A stretch of DNA of 64,000 nt, from the NCBI GenBank assembly GCA_005784505.1, contig VCAZ01000022.1, positions 1,591,695-1,655,694 on the forward strand, read 5' to 3'. Below, in pieces: positions 11,506 to 23,600 of the stretch. The notes under the pieces were generated by a model. It saw only the letters and a program-made list of their open reading frames with translations, made no database searches and was not told the origin of the DNA. Every line of letters begins with the position of its first letter. Position 1 is the first letter of the stretch. This DNA comes from Bagarius yarrelli. Its lineage: Eukaryota > Chordata > Actinopteri > Siluriformes > Sisoridae. A program made the translations under genes and the position numbers.

Positions 11506-13500
11506 ATGGTGTTTTTCACGTGTAACGCGTGTGGAGAGTCGCTGAAAAAAGCTCAGATCCAGAAACACACCTCGATCTGCAGAGGATGCCAAGTTCTGTC
11601 CTGCATCGACTGCGGAAAAGATTTCTGGTAACCCTGTTCACTCAGTTCCCAGTCTACTGATTGTTCCAGTGTATCCAATGGGGATCAGTGGCTGATCATT
11701 TCTAATGGAACTTCTCAATAATGTTGGGGGGTTTTTTTAGGGGAGAAGACTATAAGAGTCACGTGAAGTGCATCAGCGAGGACCAGAAATATGGAGGGAA
11801 GAACTTTGAGGCCAAAGCAAATAAAGGCGATGTAAAACAACAACAGTGGATTCAGGTACGTCAGCCATCATCATGCTGGGTGGGGGTTTTACGATGGGTT
11901 ATTTAGATACATGGCTAAGATGGGAATCGAACACATTGTCATTGAAATTTATTTATCATTATCTGAGCAGTTAAAAGTTTAGGGCCTTGCGCAAGCAGTG
12001 GGAATTGAACTCCAGACCTTCCTATCAGCAGTCCAGCACCTTAACCACTAAGCTAGCAGCTGCCCATTGTTGAACCAACTGAGCAGTTCAGGGTTAAGAG
12101 GCCTGACTAGCAGTGGCAGCTTGGTGATGCTGGGATTGAACCCACAATTATCTGACCAACTTTTCACAGTTTGATCCATAAACCACCCCCTGTTCTGTGT
12201 TTAGAGAGTCCAAGCAGCGCTCGATAAGCCGGGTGTAAGTGCAAAGCTGAGCTCTGTCCTGGAGCAGGTCGCCACCTATGACAACGTCCCACGCAAGAAA
12301 GCCAAGTTTCAGGTAAGAATCATCATCAGCATCATCATCTCCTCAGAAAAATAGACATCATGATGGACCGACACACTTTTTTCAGAACTGGATGAAGAAC
12401 AGTTTAAAGATCTACGACTCCAGTCTACAGGACCAAGTTTGGGAGATTTTCTCTTCAGAAAGTCCAGTAAGTGTCACACAGACAAACATCACACATTTAC
12501 ACACAAATAGCCAAGACGCTGAATATGTTTGTCTTCTGCCTCAGGCTAGCGGAGCCCAAGAGCCTGTACACGTGTCGCCCCCTGCACCGCCAGCCCAGGA
12601 CCCTCAGGAGGACCAAACACAAGCTGTGGAGAAGAAAAAGAACAAGCGAGAAAGAAAAGAAGAGCGACAGAAGAAGACTAAAAAGAAGCGAAACGAGGAG
12701 GAACAGAACGGAAAGAGCAAGCCAAGGAAAAAAAAGAGGAAGTGTGATGAGGACGAAGACAGCACGGAGGAAGAGAAATCAACAAAAGTGAAAAAAAGGA
12801 AAGAGGAATCGGAAGGTTAGTGTCAACTGGACAAGATGTCTTCGGCAGCCACCATAGCAGAATTGTGGGAAAAAAGATGCATATTGCTTTCTATACGGGA
12901 TTAAACTGTTTCCATGTTTCCCTTAGAGAGCCAAGATATGGAAGAATCAAAGGAGGAAGAGGATGAAAAGGAAGCACAGGAGGAGTCCAACACTAAAGGT
13001 AGACAGTGTCACTCCAAATGTCTTCGTTTTACATGAAACACCATAAAGTTTCTGTATAGGAACGTTTTAACTGAGCGGACACGTTGATCCGGAGACGGCG
13101 AGTAGCTTGTATAAAAGAGCCGAAAGTCTTGCAAAGTATTTAAGTTGAAAGGTAAAAGTGTGGGTCTCAAATAATTTATCATCAATAAAATATCAATAAA
13201 ATAAGGTCATTTGAAGGATTCGGATGTCTTGTGCCCGCATGTTGATTAATATGTAATAGCATAAAGAACACAACCGGAAAACTAAGTAATTAAATATTGT
13301 TTTACGTACTGAGTAAGTTAATCATCTGACTTATGTCAATCACAGAAACAATTTGCAAACGTCTGTAGCACTCAGCTTCTCCATGTTTGTTCCGGAATAT
13401 TTGGATTTCTTTCATTATTCTTTCAAGATAAAAAAAATAATAATAGAAGGTGGTTTCATTGGAAACTGTTGGACTGTAGGGGGCAATGTTGGGTTTTTTG

Positions 13501-13533
<33 letters not shown>

Positions 13534-13942
13534 AAACTGTGGCTCAGTCGGTTGTGTGCATGTTTGTAGGGAAATTTAACTGGAAAGGAACCATAAAGGC
13601 TGTTCTCCGGCAGGCTCCAGAAGAAGGCATTGCACTGAAGAAGCTTCGGAAAAAGGTGACATACACTCTCTCTCTCACACACACACACACACACAAAACG
13701 AGCCTCCTGTATTGAAACACATTGACTTACATTTACCTGCACATTCTTTAATGGACCAAGAATCTTCGTTAAATGTAAATGAATGGGTGTGTGTGTGTTT
13801 TCTGCAGGTTCTCTCAGCGTATTACTCTTTCAGTGCAGAAGCCAATCATAAGTCAGAGGAGGAGCTGTATTCTCTGTTCAACAAGAAGCTTAAAAACCCA
13901 AAGTTCAGAATTCTGAAAGAAAAAGTCAGACTGGTTAAATAA
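11506..13942 (+). CDS. lyar: LYAR, nucleolar zinc-finger protein
   Basis: Nucleolar factor linked to ribosome biogenesis and cell growth. Coding exons: 11506-11627, 11741-11855, 12205-12312, 12386-12466, 12545-12815, 12927-12998, 13570-13655, 13808-13942; 990 nt including the stop, predicting 329 residues (human about 379). The N-terminus carries the two LYAR-type C2HC fingers: CNACGESLKKAQIQKHTSIC and CIDCGKDFWGEDYKSHVKC. The conserved 'ATYDNVPRKKAKFQNWMKNS' segment follows. The middle is a long Lys/Glu-rich, highly charged region (about residues 160-260). The C-terminus (FNWKGTIKAVLRQAPEEGIALKKL) is the conserved tail. The ATG is the first codon before the finger, and no upstream frame extends it. 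Confidence 0.96.
11963..12066. repeat. SINE-like interspersed repeat copy
   Basis: A common fish repeat with the phrases 'agggccttgc', 'gggaattgaactccagacctt', 'cagtccagcaccttaaccactaagcta'. It lies in a LYAR intron. Related copies are at 12075, 21417, 22572, 32655 and 48711. Confidence 0.65.
12075..12186. repeat. SINE-like interspersed repeat copy
   Basis: Second copy of the same family, directly after the first in the same LYAR intron, containing 'ctgagcagttcagggttaag' and 'gctgggattgaacccacaat'. Confidence 0.6.
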
Positions 13943-14037
13943 CGTTTCTTCAGTTTGTATACAAATCCACGAAATGAGATCTTTCCGCTCTGATCACGAG
14001 TTCTGTTTTATGCCACTTTCTTGTCTATTTTTCTTTA

Positions 14038-14043
14038 AATAAA
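14038..14043 (+). terminator. LYAR poly(A) signal
   Basis: AATAAA 96 bases after the LYAR stop codon, followed by a GT-rich stretch (gtgttgtgtggct), a typical downstream element. Confidence 0.75.
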
Positions 14044-14059
14044 TGTTCTTCGTGAACAG

Positions 14060-15281
14060 AAGTGTTGTGTGGCTGCAGTGAACGTGACACACACCAATAC
14101 ACTGACTGAAATAGTTGAAATGTTGCCTTTTAATTACATTTACACCCTTTCACTTAAACACTACGGCTGCGTCCAAAATCCCATCCTTCCGTACTTAATA
14201 ATGTGCGAACCACTATGCGAGTCGTATAGTACATCCGAATCCGAGTTCCCAGATGATCCACTACGTCAGCCTGGATTCTAAAATACACATACGATGAACA
14301 CTTTACTATCCTGTTATCCTGCGGAAGAGACGATCAGTCATTCGAAACATAAAAGAACGAACAAAAATTAAACAAAACAGCAAATTATAGGGAGTCAAAA
14401 TGTGAGTACAGTTTTTTGGGACAACCGGTAGTAGGCAGTTGATACTCTGGAAGCCAAGGGGGGGCAACAGTAAAGATCTGTACGATTGCTCAGCTGAACC
14501 CGACACCGCGGTCCCCCTGTACTCTCACTGCAGAAAGAAAGAGTCGGGCGGGCAACAATACTGCGCCTGTAAGGGAACTTTATCACAGACAGGTCATATT
14601 ACTGCCCCACACATGCTGATCCGCTGAGCTCGGGGCGACAGAGTAGTCGAAAAGAAGGGAGAGAGAGAGAGAATGTGAAGTCGTCTCTCTTTCACAGAGG
14701 AGATTAAATTCCTTTCTGGTCTTGGCAAGCCGGACTCTCGGACACTAATACGTCTGGTGTTCAGCTGAGCTACAAATATCCACCACTCACCTGGCTTCCA
14801 AACCGTCGCAGGTGTGTCTGTTTGTCGGACAGCTGTGTGTGTCGGTGTAACAGGTGCGCTGGCAGCCTTCCATCACCTTCCCTGGGCAAACGGAGATAGG
14901 AAGTGTTTTATGTCGGCTGCAGCTCTGTTACTACTATACTCTCTCAACCTGGTCGCCGGTCACATGACCCCACAGCACACTTGTTGGAAAAGCCTTTTCT
15001 TTTCAGTTTTTTTGCGCTTTTCCACTAGGTCACAAAAACGTTGTGAATTACTCCTCCCCCCTAATGCGTTGGGTATCAAACCACCCGAGTGTTAAATGAG
15101 CAAAGGTATAAAAGGAGATGAAACATTTATTTCTTTTCTTTCCACGATGAAAAATAAAATTGGGCATCTTTGACGTATTGGCTTACTGTATTGGCTTACT
15201 GTAACTACAGCTCCCACAATCCTCCGTCGCTTTCACGTTACGTCACATTTCCCCGACGACGACGGACCAAAGCCAATAACG
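14060..15281. other. LYAR-TMEM128 intergenic region
   Basis: No exon recognised. A short DNA-transposon-like piece is at about 14165-14300 (starts 'ggctgcgtccaaaatccc'). The stretch 14400-14950 is relatively CpG-rich and unexplained. The last 100 bases before the TMEM128 ATG are its likely promoter: GC-rich, no TATA. Confidence 0.5.
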
Positions 15282-17373
15282 ATGGCAGGCGGTTTATCCG
15301 AGACTGAATTAGCGCAACTTCGAAATCGGTTTAAAAGGGATGCAGAATTTCTTTTACAACCAGCAACGGAGGAGGAGGAAAAGAGTAAGTGCTCCTAAAG
15401 CCCTTCATGCCTTTAAAAGAGCTTTTTTTCTTCTTAAAACAACGTGAAAAACTAGTCATGTTTTTACTTGAGCATTTCTTCCTCAAAAATAACCCTTTCT
15501 GTTTTTCTTACTGTAACTAATCGCCAATCATAATCTATTTACACACACACCACCAAATTACTGAACGAAGAAAAAGAACGATTGAATAATTCTTGTTGCA
15601 AAAATATTTTAACCTAAACTGAATAAACAGCCTGTTGTGTAAAAAAAAAAAAAAAGGTGTTTCGGATTTGTGCAGCTCGTACAGATGCATATGGTTAAAT
15701 GTAAATCACGTAATGGATTCGAACCAGGATTCAAAAACACACACGTAAAAACAAACACGCTGTTTGCGCGTATGGATACACACACACACACACACACATC
15801 AGGATTATCGTATCGTTATAACAATGTGTAATATGTCTAAGATCCAATCCCTTTTCTCATTTCTTTCTCAACTGGAACGCAGGTAAAGAGAAAGCAGACT
15901 CGAAACCTCTCCCCCGTTTTAATCGGCACTCCGTCTTCTGGATATTGGCTTCCGTCGGGTTGACCTACTACGTTGAATTTTTCAATGTTATCCTCGAAAA
16001 CGAGGATATTAAGAGGTAATTATGTTTTATCGAAGCTGTGAATTATTAAAAAAAAAATCTAATAAGCAGTAATAGTGTGATGTGATGCCACGTGACCAGA
16101 AGTCGATTCCCAATTAAAGAAAAGTACCGCGTGATTCGGGTTTCTTTTGTCGCAGTCATGTGCTACAATTAACGTTTTCTTTCTGTATCGTAAAGTTAAT
16201 AAAAGAAGAAACAACAGCGCCTCTCAGTTATGTATTTTAATAAATAAATAATTAAGGGTGTTATTATACAAAATTCCTTTCATAATTTTGGCGAAAACAA
16301 AAATGTTTAAATATCTAACAATATCTAATCTAACAATAATTAGGTTATATAACTGAAGTAATTCTCAGCATAAGTTACTGCATTTCCGTGTAGTCACCCC
16401 GTCAGACTGACAGCAGAAAATCTACTCTATCTTAGCTTTCAATGACGAAGAGGGCGTGTGATTGACATGTAAAACAACCAATTACATTTCGTTATGCCGC
16501 GTGACATGTCTAGCGTTCTCATATAAAACGGATCGGTGCAATTACAGATTGTTCATTTAAGAAAGCCGAGCAAATGAATGAGCATGTACCGTAAACTTCA
16601 TATCATCTGAACAATCCGGTTCTCGTTTATCTTCATAAGCGCTTTCTTTCTCCATGAGGAAAGTAGAGCATCAAGACAACTTTGTTTTCAGGAAGTCAGT
16701 TTAAAAAACGCGGCGCACGTGCCAACCGGAAAAAAAAATAAAAAATTAACCCAATTAGACCGCCAATTACATTCGACGTTTAGCCAATGGATTGTGGACG
16801 TGTTGTCTGAGGCTGAGATTAGCCTAATTGCAGCCTAAAATACAAACAGTTGTCCGTGTTAGTGAATATATATCGGGGATAGGCTCCAGCAGATACCATG
16901 TGAGCCTGAATTTGGGAATAAGTGGGTTTAGAAGATGAACGAATGAATGAATGAATAAAATCCTACTAAAAGATTCCTCTTTTTGACAAGTGTCTTTCTA
17001 TAATAGCTGTACTCGTGACATGGTGGTGGTAGCATTATAATGATTTATTAGCAGCAGCTGGGATACTGGCCATATTTGAGGATATACAGAGCCAAATACA
17101 AAAATACAAGAAGTCCTGATTTAGAAGTGTATGAGATACGAGGACCAGGGTCTCCACCTGACAGGGTTCTCACAGTGGCTTTAGAATCCTATCCTATAAG
17201 TTCTAAAGAGCAAAAAGGGTAGTTTTTTTTGTTCCCTAGTTTTGTCGAACACTTGGTTCAGAAGTGAATCACAAGTAAAAACAAAAAGTTTTCGGTTAGG
17301 GAATAGAAAATACAGTTTGTACAGTATAAAAACCATTACACTTATGGGGAGTCCCCAAATGGATAGTTAACCA

Positions 17374-17456
<83 letters not shown>

Positions 17457-18448
17457 CCTGCTGTTGGCTGATATCCAACATGGTTTCACTCTGCTGGGCA
17501 TCTTTATTACCCCGTGTGATCAGTGTAGGCCACCGCAATACAGTTCCAGTGATTAAATTTCACCATTTCTATCTTTTCTTTTTATTTAAAACCTGTGATT
17601 AAACCATAAAATAATAATTACTAGTAATTCTACTTTTATATTAAACAATGGCCCATGTATCTGACCTAGTGAACCTGTTTTGAAGAACACTAATATAATG
17701 TGTGTGTGTGTGTGTGTGTGTTGCAGTTGGTGGTTTAACGTGGGTCTAGTGCTGCTGTGTGTGTGTCTGAGCCTCGCCTTTTTTTGCATCATGTATCTGG
17801 AGTGGTTCAAAGGAATTCAGCATTACGATCAGGAATACCCTGCCATCCCACCAATCACCACCGCTGCGTTCATCGCTGCCTCCTTCAGGTTGTTGTGTGC
17901 ACTTACACTTTTTTAATAATAATCTATTAAAATTGTCATCTTGTAGCGCAAAAATTAATAAATAAAATAATTGTTTACTTATAGATTTTAGTTTCCAATT
18001 GGGTACAAACATGGGGTAAAGTAAACTTTTCCATTTAAACGTTGCCCCTAGTCGGATAGGTCCAAAACTAGATTCTAAAGTGCAAAATGTTAACTTTCAT
18101 AACATCTATTAAGCACCATTTGGAGATGTAATTTTATGACGAAATTCTTTAGAAAATTCCAATTTGTTTGCCCCTCTGAGATAAACTCGTCTTGTCGTTA
18201 GAACTCACCTCAAATTCATCATCTGATAAATCAAAGTCGATAATTTAGCAGTGATGCAAATGCTGTTTAATGTGTTGTTAGACATTAGGGCTACTTTACT
18301 GTATACTGGTCCAATACTCATCTACCCTTGTCGTGTTTGTGTTTGCAGTTTTAACATTGCACTCTGGCCGGTCTGGTCCTTCTTTACCCCCATCATTCTC
18401 TTCACTCAGTTTATGGGAGTCGTGATGATGATCTCGCTCTTCGGATAA
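15282..18448 (+). CDS. tmem128: TMEM128, four-pass membrane protein
   Basis: Small multi-pass membrane protein of poorly known function. Coding exons: 15282-15384, 15883-16015, 17727-17888, 18349-18448; 498 nt including the stop, giving 165 residues, the same length as the human protein. The N-terminus is cytosolic-looking and acidic (PATEEEEKS). Hydrophobic spans are visible at HSVFWILASVGLTYYVEFF, WFNVGLVLLCVCLSLAFFCI, TAAFIAASFSFNIALW and SFFTPIILFTQFMGVVMMIS. No signal peptide. It sits between LYAR and OTOP1 as in human, all on one strand. The third exon's acceptor follows a (TG)n tract. Confidence 0.94.
16860..16975. repeat. interspersed repeat 3' end
   Basis: 'gggataggctccagcagatacc' followed by 'gtgggtttagaagatgaacgaatgaatgaatgaataaa' is the 3' end and tail of the same ubiquitous repeat seen at 6185 and 23225, here in a TMEM128 intron. 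Confidence 0.65.
17375..17454. repeat. (GT)n microsatellite
   Basis: About 80 bp of perfect GT repeat in the second TMEM128 intron, one of the longest dinucleotide tracts in the window. Confidence 0.97.
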
Positions 18449-18602
18449 AGACAAGCACACAAGCATACAGACAACCGCACAAGTTTTCCATTGTCAAACA
18501 AAGCGTGATGCAGATCCCTCTTTTCTCTCTTTTTATCCTTTTTTTTTATATATTTTAGTTTGTATGTAACTTATTTTACATGTAGATTCCCTGAATTATT
18601 CA

Positions 18603-18608
18603 AATAAA
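18603..18608 (+). terminator. TMEM128 poly(A) signal
   Basis: AATAAA about 155 bases after the TMEM128 stop, followed within 30 bases by a T/GT-rich stretch. Confidence 0.7.
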
Positions 18609-18639
18609 AATACATTTATATCATCTCTGGATTCTGTTT

Positions 18640-20179
18640 GATTTCCATTCAGTGTTTAATTATAAACATCCACAAAATTGTGTTCTGTTTTTATGTTTTA
18701 AGTAAACAGGTATCAGGTCACGTTTTGTTGGCTACTTTGTTTAATTAGCTAATTTTATTCTAATCATAACTAAAATAAGGCAAAAATGTTCTCTGAAATT
18801 TACTCCTGTTTATACTGAGACCAATATTTAGCAACCTAGAAAATATGGGTAGAAAACAGCTGGATACCATTTGATGGTTTGCCCCCACATCCTGTCTGAC
18901 AAGTCCAAATTGGATACCGGTTATCAAAATGATTAAATTTGTCTAAAACATGATACACAGTACAATCGAGAGTATACACATTTAATTTAGACAGAAATTT
19001 AGTTGTCTGGGGAGAAAGAATAAATTACCTGCCCAAAACCAAAACAGAATGTATATTCGTTAGCTGGTGTGTGTGTGTGTGTGTGTGTGTATGATTTTAT
19101 TTATTGTCCTGCAGCCATATGACGGTCTGATTAATAATGATTGCAGTAATCAGATGCAGGTCATGTTCCTGTGCGCATTTACGGAAGAATTATAGCGGAT
19201 TTGCGCGCTCACGTTTTCTTCATCTTATGCGTGAGTGAGTGAGAAAAAGAGAGAAAACTTTAAAGGGTCGCAAAGTTTATCGATCTTCGTTGTCATAAAG
19301 CGGACTTTTGTTTAACTGCTCGTTTGTATCAGTTTCACGTTAATTAGCACAAAGCCTCTTAACGCAGTGTTAAAACCGCGTTTTTTCGAATGGATCTAAT
19401 TAAACCGAACCTCCTGCTGGGTTTCTCGTGTTTTTATTTGATTATCCTCCTGTCTTTTTATCGTTTTCTGCGTTTATTTATTATAATAAACACACTTTTT
19501 TATAAGGTTACCTGAGCCATGTCGGCGTTGCGTGTCTAACAAAGGCGATTCCATAAAGGACCATTGTCAGACTGACCATTGGCCAGTGAAACGCGAAACC
19601 CCGCTTCCCCCTTTCTTTCCCAGCAGACCCGAAGGAAGAAAGAGAAGCTAAATAAGCCTCAGTTCGTTTCCCATGGACCCACACGTAGCTGCGCAGAGGT
19701 GAAGAGTGCAAGTGAGCGCTGCCAAGAAAACGCCTATATTCTTATATTTGCAAGAGAATCTCACGCTTTGCGCCAGGTGCCAAGTGTAAATACGCGCATT
19801 TTACGCACGGCCGCTAGTCTGCACCATGTTTATCGTTGAATGATCCATGTTTTTTGGCACGCGCTTCATCTTGTGCATAACGCGCTTTAAATCGGATTTC
19901 AGCGTATTAGAAGCCGCTTGTCCCTTCCCAGCTCGTTCAAGCCAAAGACGGATGGAGTGATGGAGGGATGGTGTTGGATGAATACCTGGCATCACCGGTT
20001 CCACAGAGCCGCTGAACAGAGCTGAAACTCGACCTCAAACTCCTAATCTGCAGATTTACGGAGGGGTATATAGGTAGATTACAGCGAACACAAACCGGAT
20101 GCTGGACCGGACGCTCTTACAAGCACCGGAGCGAACATCCCAGATCATTTAAACGAGTGCTGGTGGATTGCAGAGCAAA
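18640..20179. other. TMEM128-OTOP1 intergenic region
   Basis: No exon recognised. A (GT)n tract lies at about 19071-19090. 19120-19230 is a non-repetitive stretch with palindromic 'attaataatgattgcagtaat' that may be regulatory. The OTOP1 5' UTR and promoter probably lie at about 19900-20179; I see no clear TATA box. Confidence 0.45.
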
Positions 20180-20643
20180 ATGGTGGAGCACAACGGGCCT
20201 GATGTGAAGTTTGTGAACAAGTACTGTCCCAGCTCGGTCTCGTCGTCTTCAGCCTCCACTTCTTCATCATCATCCTCTTCAGTGAGAGAGATGAATATTT
20301 TAGCCACGTTGCGCGGTAGCCTGAGCCGGAAGTACCCGCAGAAAAACGGCGAGGTGCTGAGCGCGCAGTACGGCATCAACCTGCTGCTCGTGGGCCTCGC
20401 ACTGATGCTCGCGCTTGCGTACCAGGGACCGACCGTGACCGAGGAGACGGTATTGGCTTTCCTCTCCACGCTCATGCTCATGCAGCTGCTGTGGATGATC
20501 TGCTATGTGGTGCGCCTAGAGCGCAAGCTCAATGCGCCGCCCGAGAGAGACGCGAACGCGGCCACCACTTGGATCCGAGGTACCCAACTGCACTTTACGC
20601 GCGTTCGTGAAGCAAACGATGATGATCAGCAAAGAGCTCATAG

Positions 20644-20683
<40 letters not shown>

Positions 20684-23600
20684 TGAAGCCGAATCCCTAA
20701 CTCACGACTGTGCACTATTACAATAATTGTAATAAATCATACCAAGTGCACTGTAGTACTGTATATTTTACTGTATTTTACGCGGGACTGTACACGTGTC
20801 GTACCCGTTCATTTTAGTGTCTATCAGTGATCTAATTAAATACTTTTAAAAGTTTTAAAGCTATAGATTTTTGTAGTTCCAGGTAAAATATGTTACATTC
20901 TAAACTTACAAAAGGTGTAGTATTATATTATACAGCGGCGGCCCACCCCCACAGAGAAAAAAAGCTACCAAATACAAACAATTAATAATATATATATATA
21001 TCAATTAGTTAACAATTAACATACATCACAAATTAATAACACAAATAAAACAATGTAATGTAAATGTCTTTATTTCATTGTTAATTATATCAAAAATTAA
21101 AAGAAAAACTAAAACTGTATTTCGTTCATGTGTGTGTGTGTGTGTGTGTGTGTCGCCGGAAAAACGAATTGCAATTAAATTAAATTAATCAAATTTTTTG
21201 GCCTTATGTGTTTGGACCGGTCTCAACGAGTCTCATTCCCGCTTAGTAGCTGTTATTAAGTTCCAATCGCTCCCTCTAGAGGACAACATTAGTATTACAT
21301 CATTCGTGTCTGAATCCGATTGATATAAACGGCTGAATCTTTTGAATGATTAACTTTATAACTTATAATAAACCCAAATCAAATATATTGATTCATGCTA
21401 CATTTATCTCTTTTATACAACTGAGCAATTGGGGCTGAGGGCCTTGATCAGTGGCCCAACAGTGGCAACTATTTGAGAATCGAACGCCAATCTTCCGAAT
21501 AACAGTCCAACACCTTAACCACTGAGCTACCACTTCCCCCATCATCACCAATATTAACAGTATATTTGTTCAGTTTGTTTGCGATTCCCCTTCCAAAAAA
21601 ATGTTGTTTAGCACCAGTCCGCCACTGAATAAGTATAAATACAGATAATTTGAATATCCTGGCTAGTTTCTGTTTCACAAAGCTTCACCCTGGACAGTAT
21701 AATGCACCCTACCCAGACCCTGAATATAAAAAAATCACTGTAGGTAAATAAAAATTAATCTTAGGCATGAACACAGCAGTCAGCTCAAGGTTTGCTTGCA
21801 CAAGGAACGATTAATGATGTGGTGAATCTGTTCCTGCCACACCTTATAAGAAGTTTTTAAGGAAATGTCCAGGGTAAACATCAATCCCAAACTCTTCTAA
21901 TTCATCATCTTTATCCTAATGGGAGGAGCTTCTCTGGGTTGACTCCGCCCCCACTTCAGGGCACTACTGAGCAATATAGATATAAGCAATCGTATGACCT
22001 TAAGATACAATTGCAAAATTACGATATTAAAAAAATTTAGTTGAATTAAGAGAATAAAGTGTTAAATTCGACACCATGTGTTGAGTCTTGGTTTTAATGT
22101 AAATATGATATTTATGTTTTATTTCATTTGTTTTTTACTGCAGGTGGTCTGACTCTCCTCGCTCTGCTCTCGCTCATCACAGATGCTTTCCGCGTTGGGA
22201 ACTTCGTTGGCTATCAGAAGTGTGTGTCTCCTGTGCTTGGAGTCTACCCGGTCGTACATGCCGTTCACACCATGTCACAGGTGAGAGTGTGTGGCAAGAG
22301 GCCCTGTAACGGTGCTATCGTGAATTATTTTGGTGGATTGAAGTGGTCATTGCCACATTATATGTACAGGGGTGCCACTAGGGAGTGGGGGGTGGGTGGG
22401 GTATTTGGTAAGGGGGTTAGGATAATTCTTAGGACCCAAGAACTCTGGGGGCTCCCATAGATCTGTTTTATTAGTATTAACAATACTAGCAGGGTTGGTG
22501 CAGAATGGGTGTGGTAGGGGGCCCAACCTTATATTCTTTCCTATGGACCAAATTTGCTAGCGGAAATTTTTATCCAGCTGAACGGTTCAGGGTTAAGGGC
22601 CTTACTCAGGGGCCCAACAGTGGCTATCAATTCCCATGCTACTATATGTAAAGCGGTAAAGTGATTATACAGTTGGCGTGTATGCATCTTTTCTTCTCTC
22701 TGTGTGCATTTTGTCTAAAAGCTCTCTGCGGGATCGCATGTCTGAAGTAAGAACTAAAATATGGACCTGTAATCAACTCACTGCTCCGTGCTGTAACTGA
22801 TCTCTGAATCAGAGGGTCTTATATCGCGAGGGGTCTGAGGGGAACAAATGGGCACTTTGTTCTGAAAGAAAAGGCTCTCTGTCGCCGCCGATCCTGTTAA
22901 ACTTTATGATGACTCTTTCGAACAAGCTTCGTTCAGGAGGGATCTGAACAACGCTACCGTTTAAACTTGAACTGGAATCTGAGATGGGACATACGTTAAA
23001 ATAAGCCGTGTGAGGTTGACGAGTGATACAGGTAGGAAAATTATTAGAACTTCTCGTCCGGCATGGAACTGCTAACAGCATGAAAATTACTGAATTAAAT
23101 CAAAGTATGTGTACGGATCTCCTGGATCTCTGTTTTCCTTTTACTTCCCAATGAACACAATCAAAAGAAAATATGGTAATGAAGAAGTGTGACTTTTAAA
23201 CTTTATTAAAAAAAAAATTGATTACTTAAAGAAACCATCCATCCACTGTCTTTACCCGCTTATTTCTAATCAGGGTCACAGGGATCTGCTGGAGTCTATC
23301 CCAGTTGTCATTGGGTGAAATGCAGGGGGCAGGAAAACCACACACACTCACTCTCATAGGCAATTTAAAATCACCAATCAACCTACCATACATGTTTTTG
23401 GACTGTGGGAGGAAACCGGAGAACCCGGAGTAAACCCATGCAAACACGGGGAGAACATGCAAACTCCACACAGAAAGAGTCCTGCTGGGGATACAAATCT
23501 GAAACCTAAACACTAAAGCTACATTTAGACTGCAGATCTTGATGCCCAATTGACAACCCGCTTACATCACCTTTTAAAACTGATCTGTCTGCTTACACTG

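Noticed and set aside
12471..12791. Second Lys/Arg-rich frame over LYAR exon five
   Set aside because: A frame shadow of the charged LYAR region; only the other frame splices correctly on both sides.
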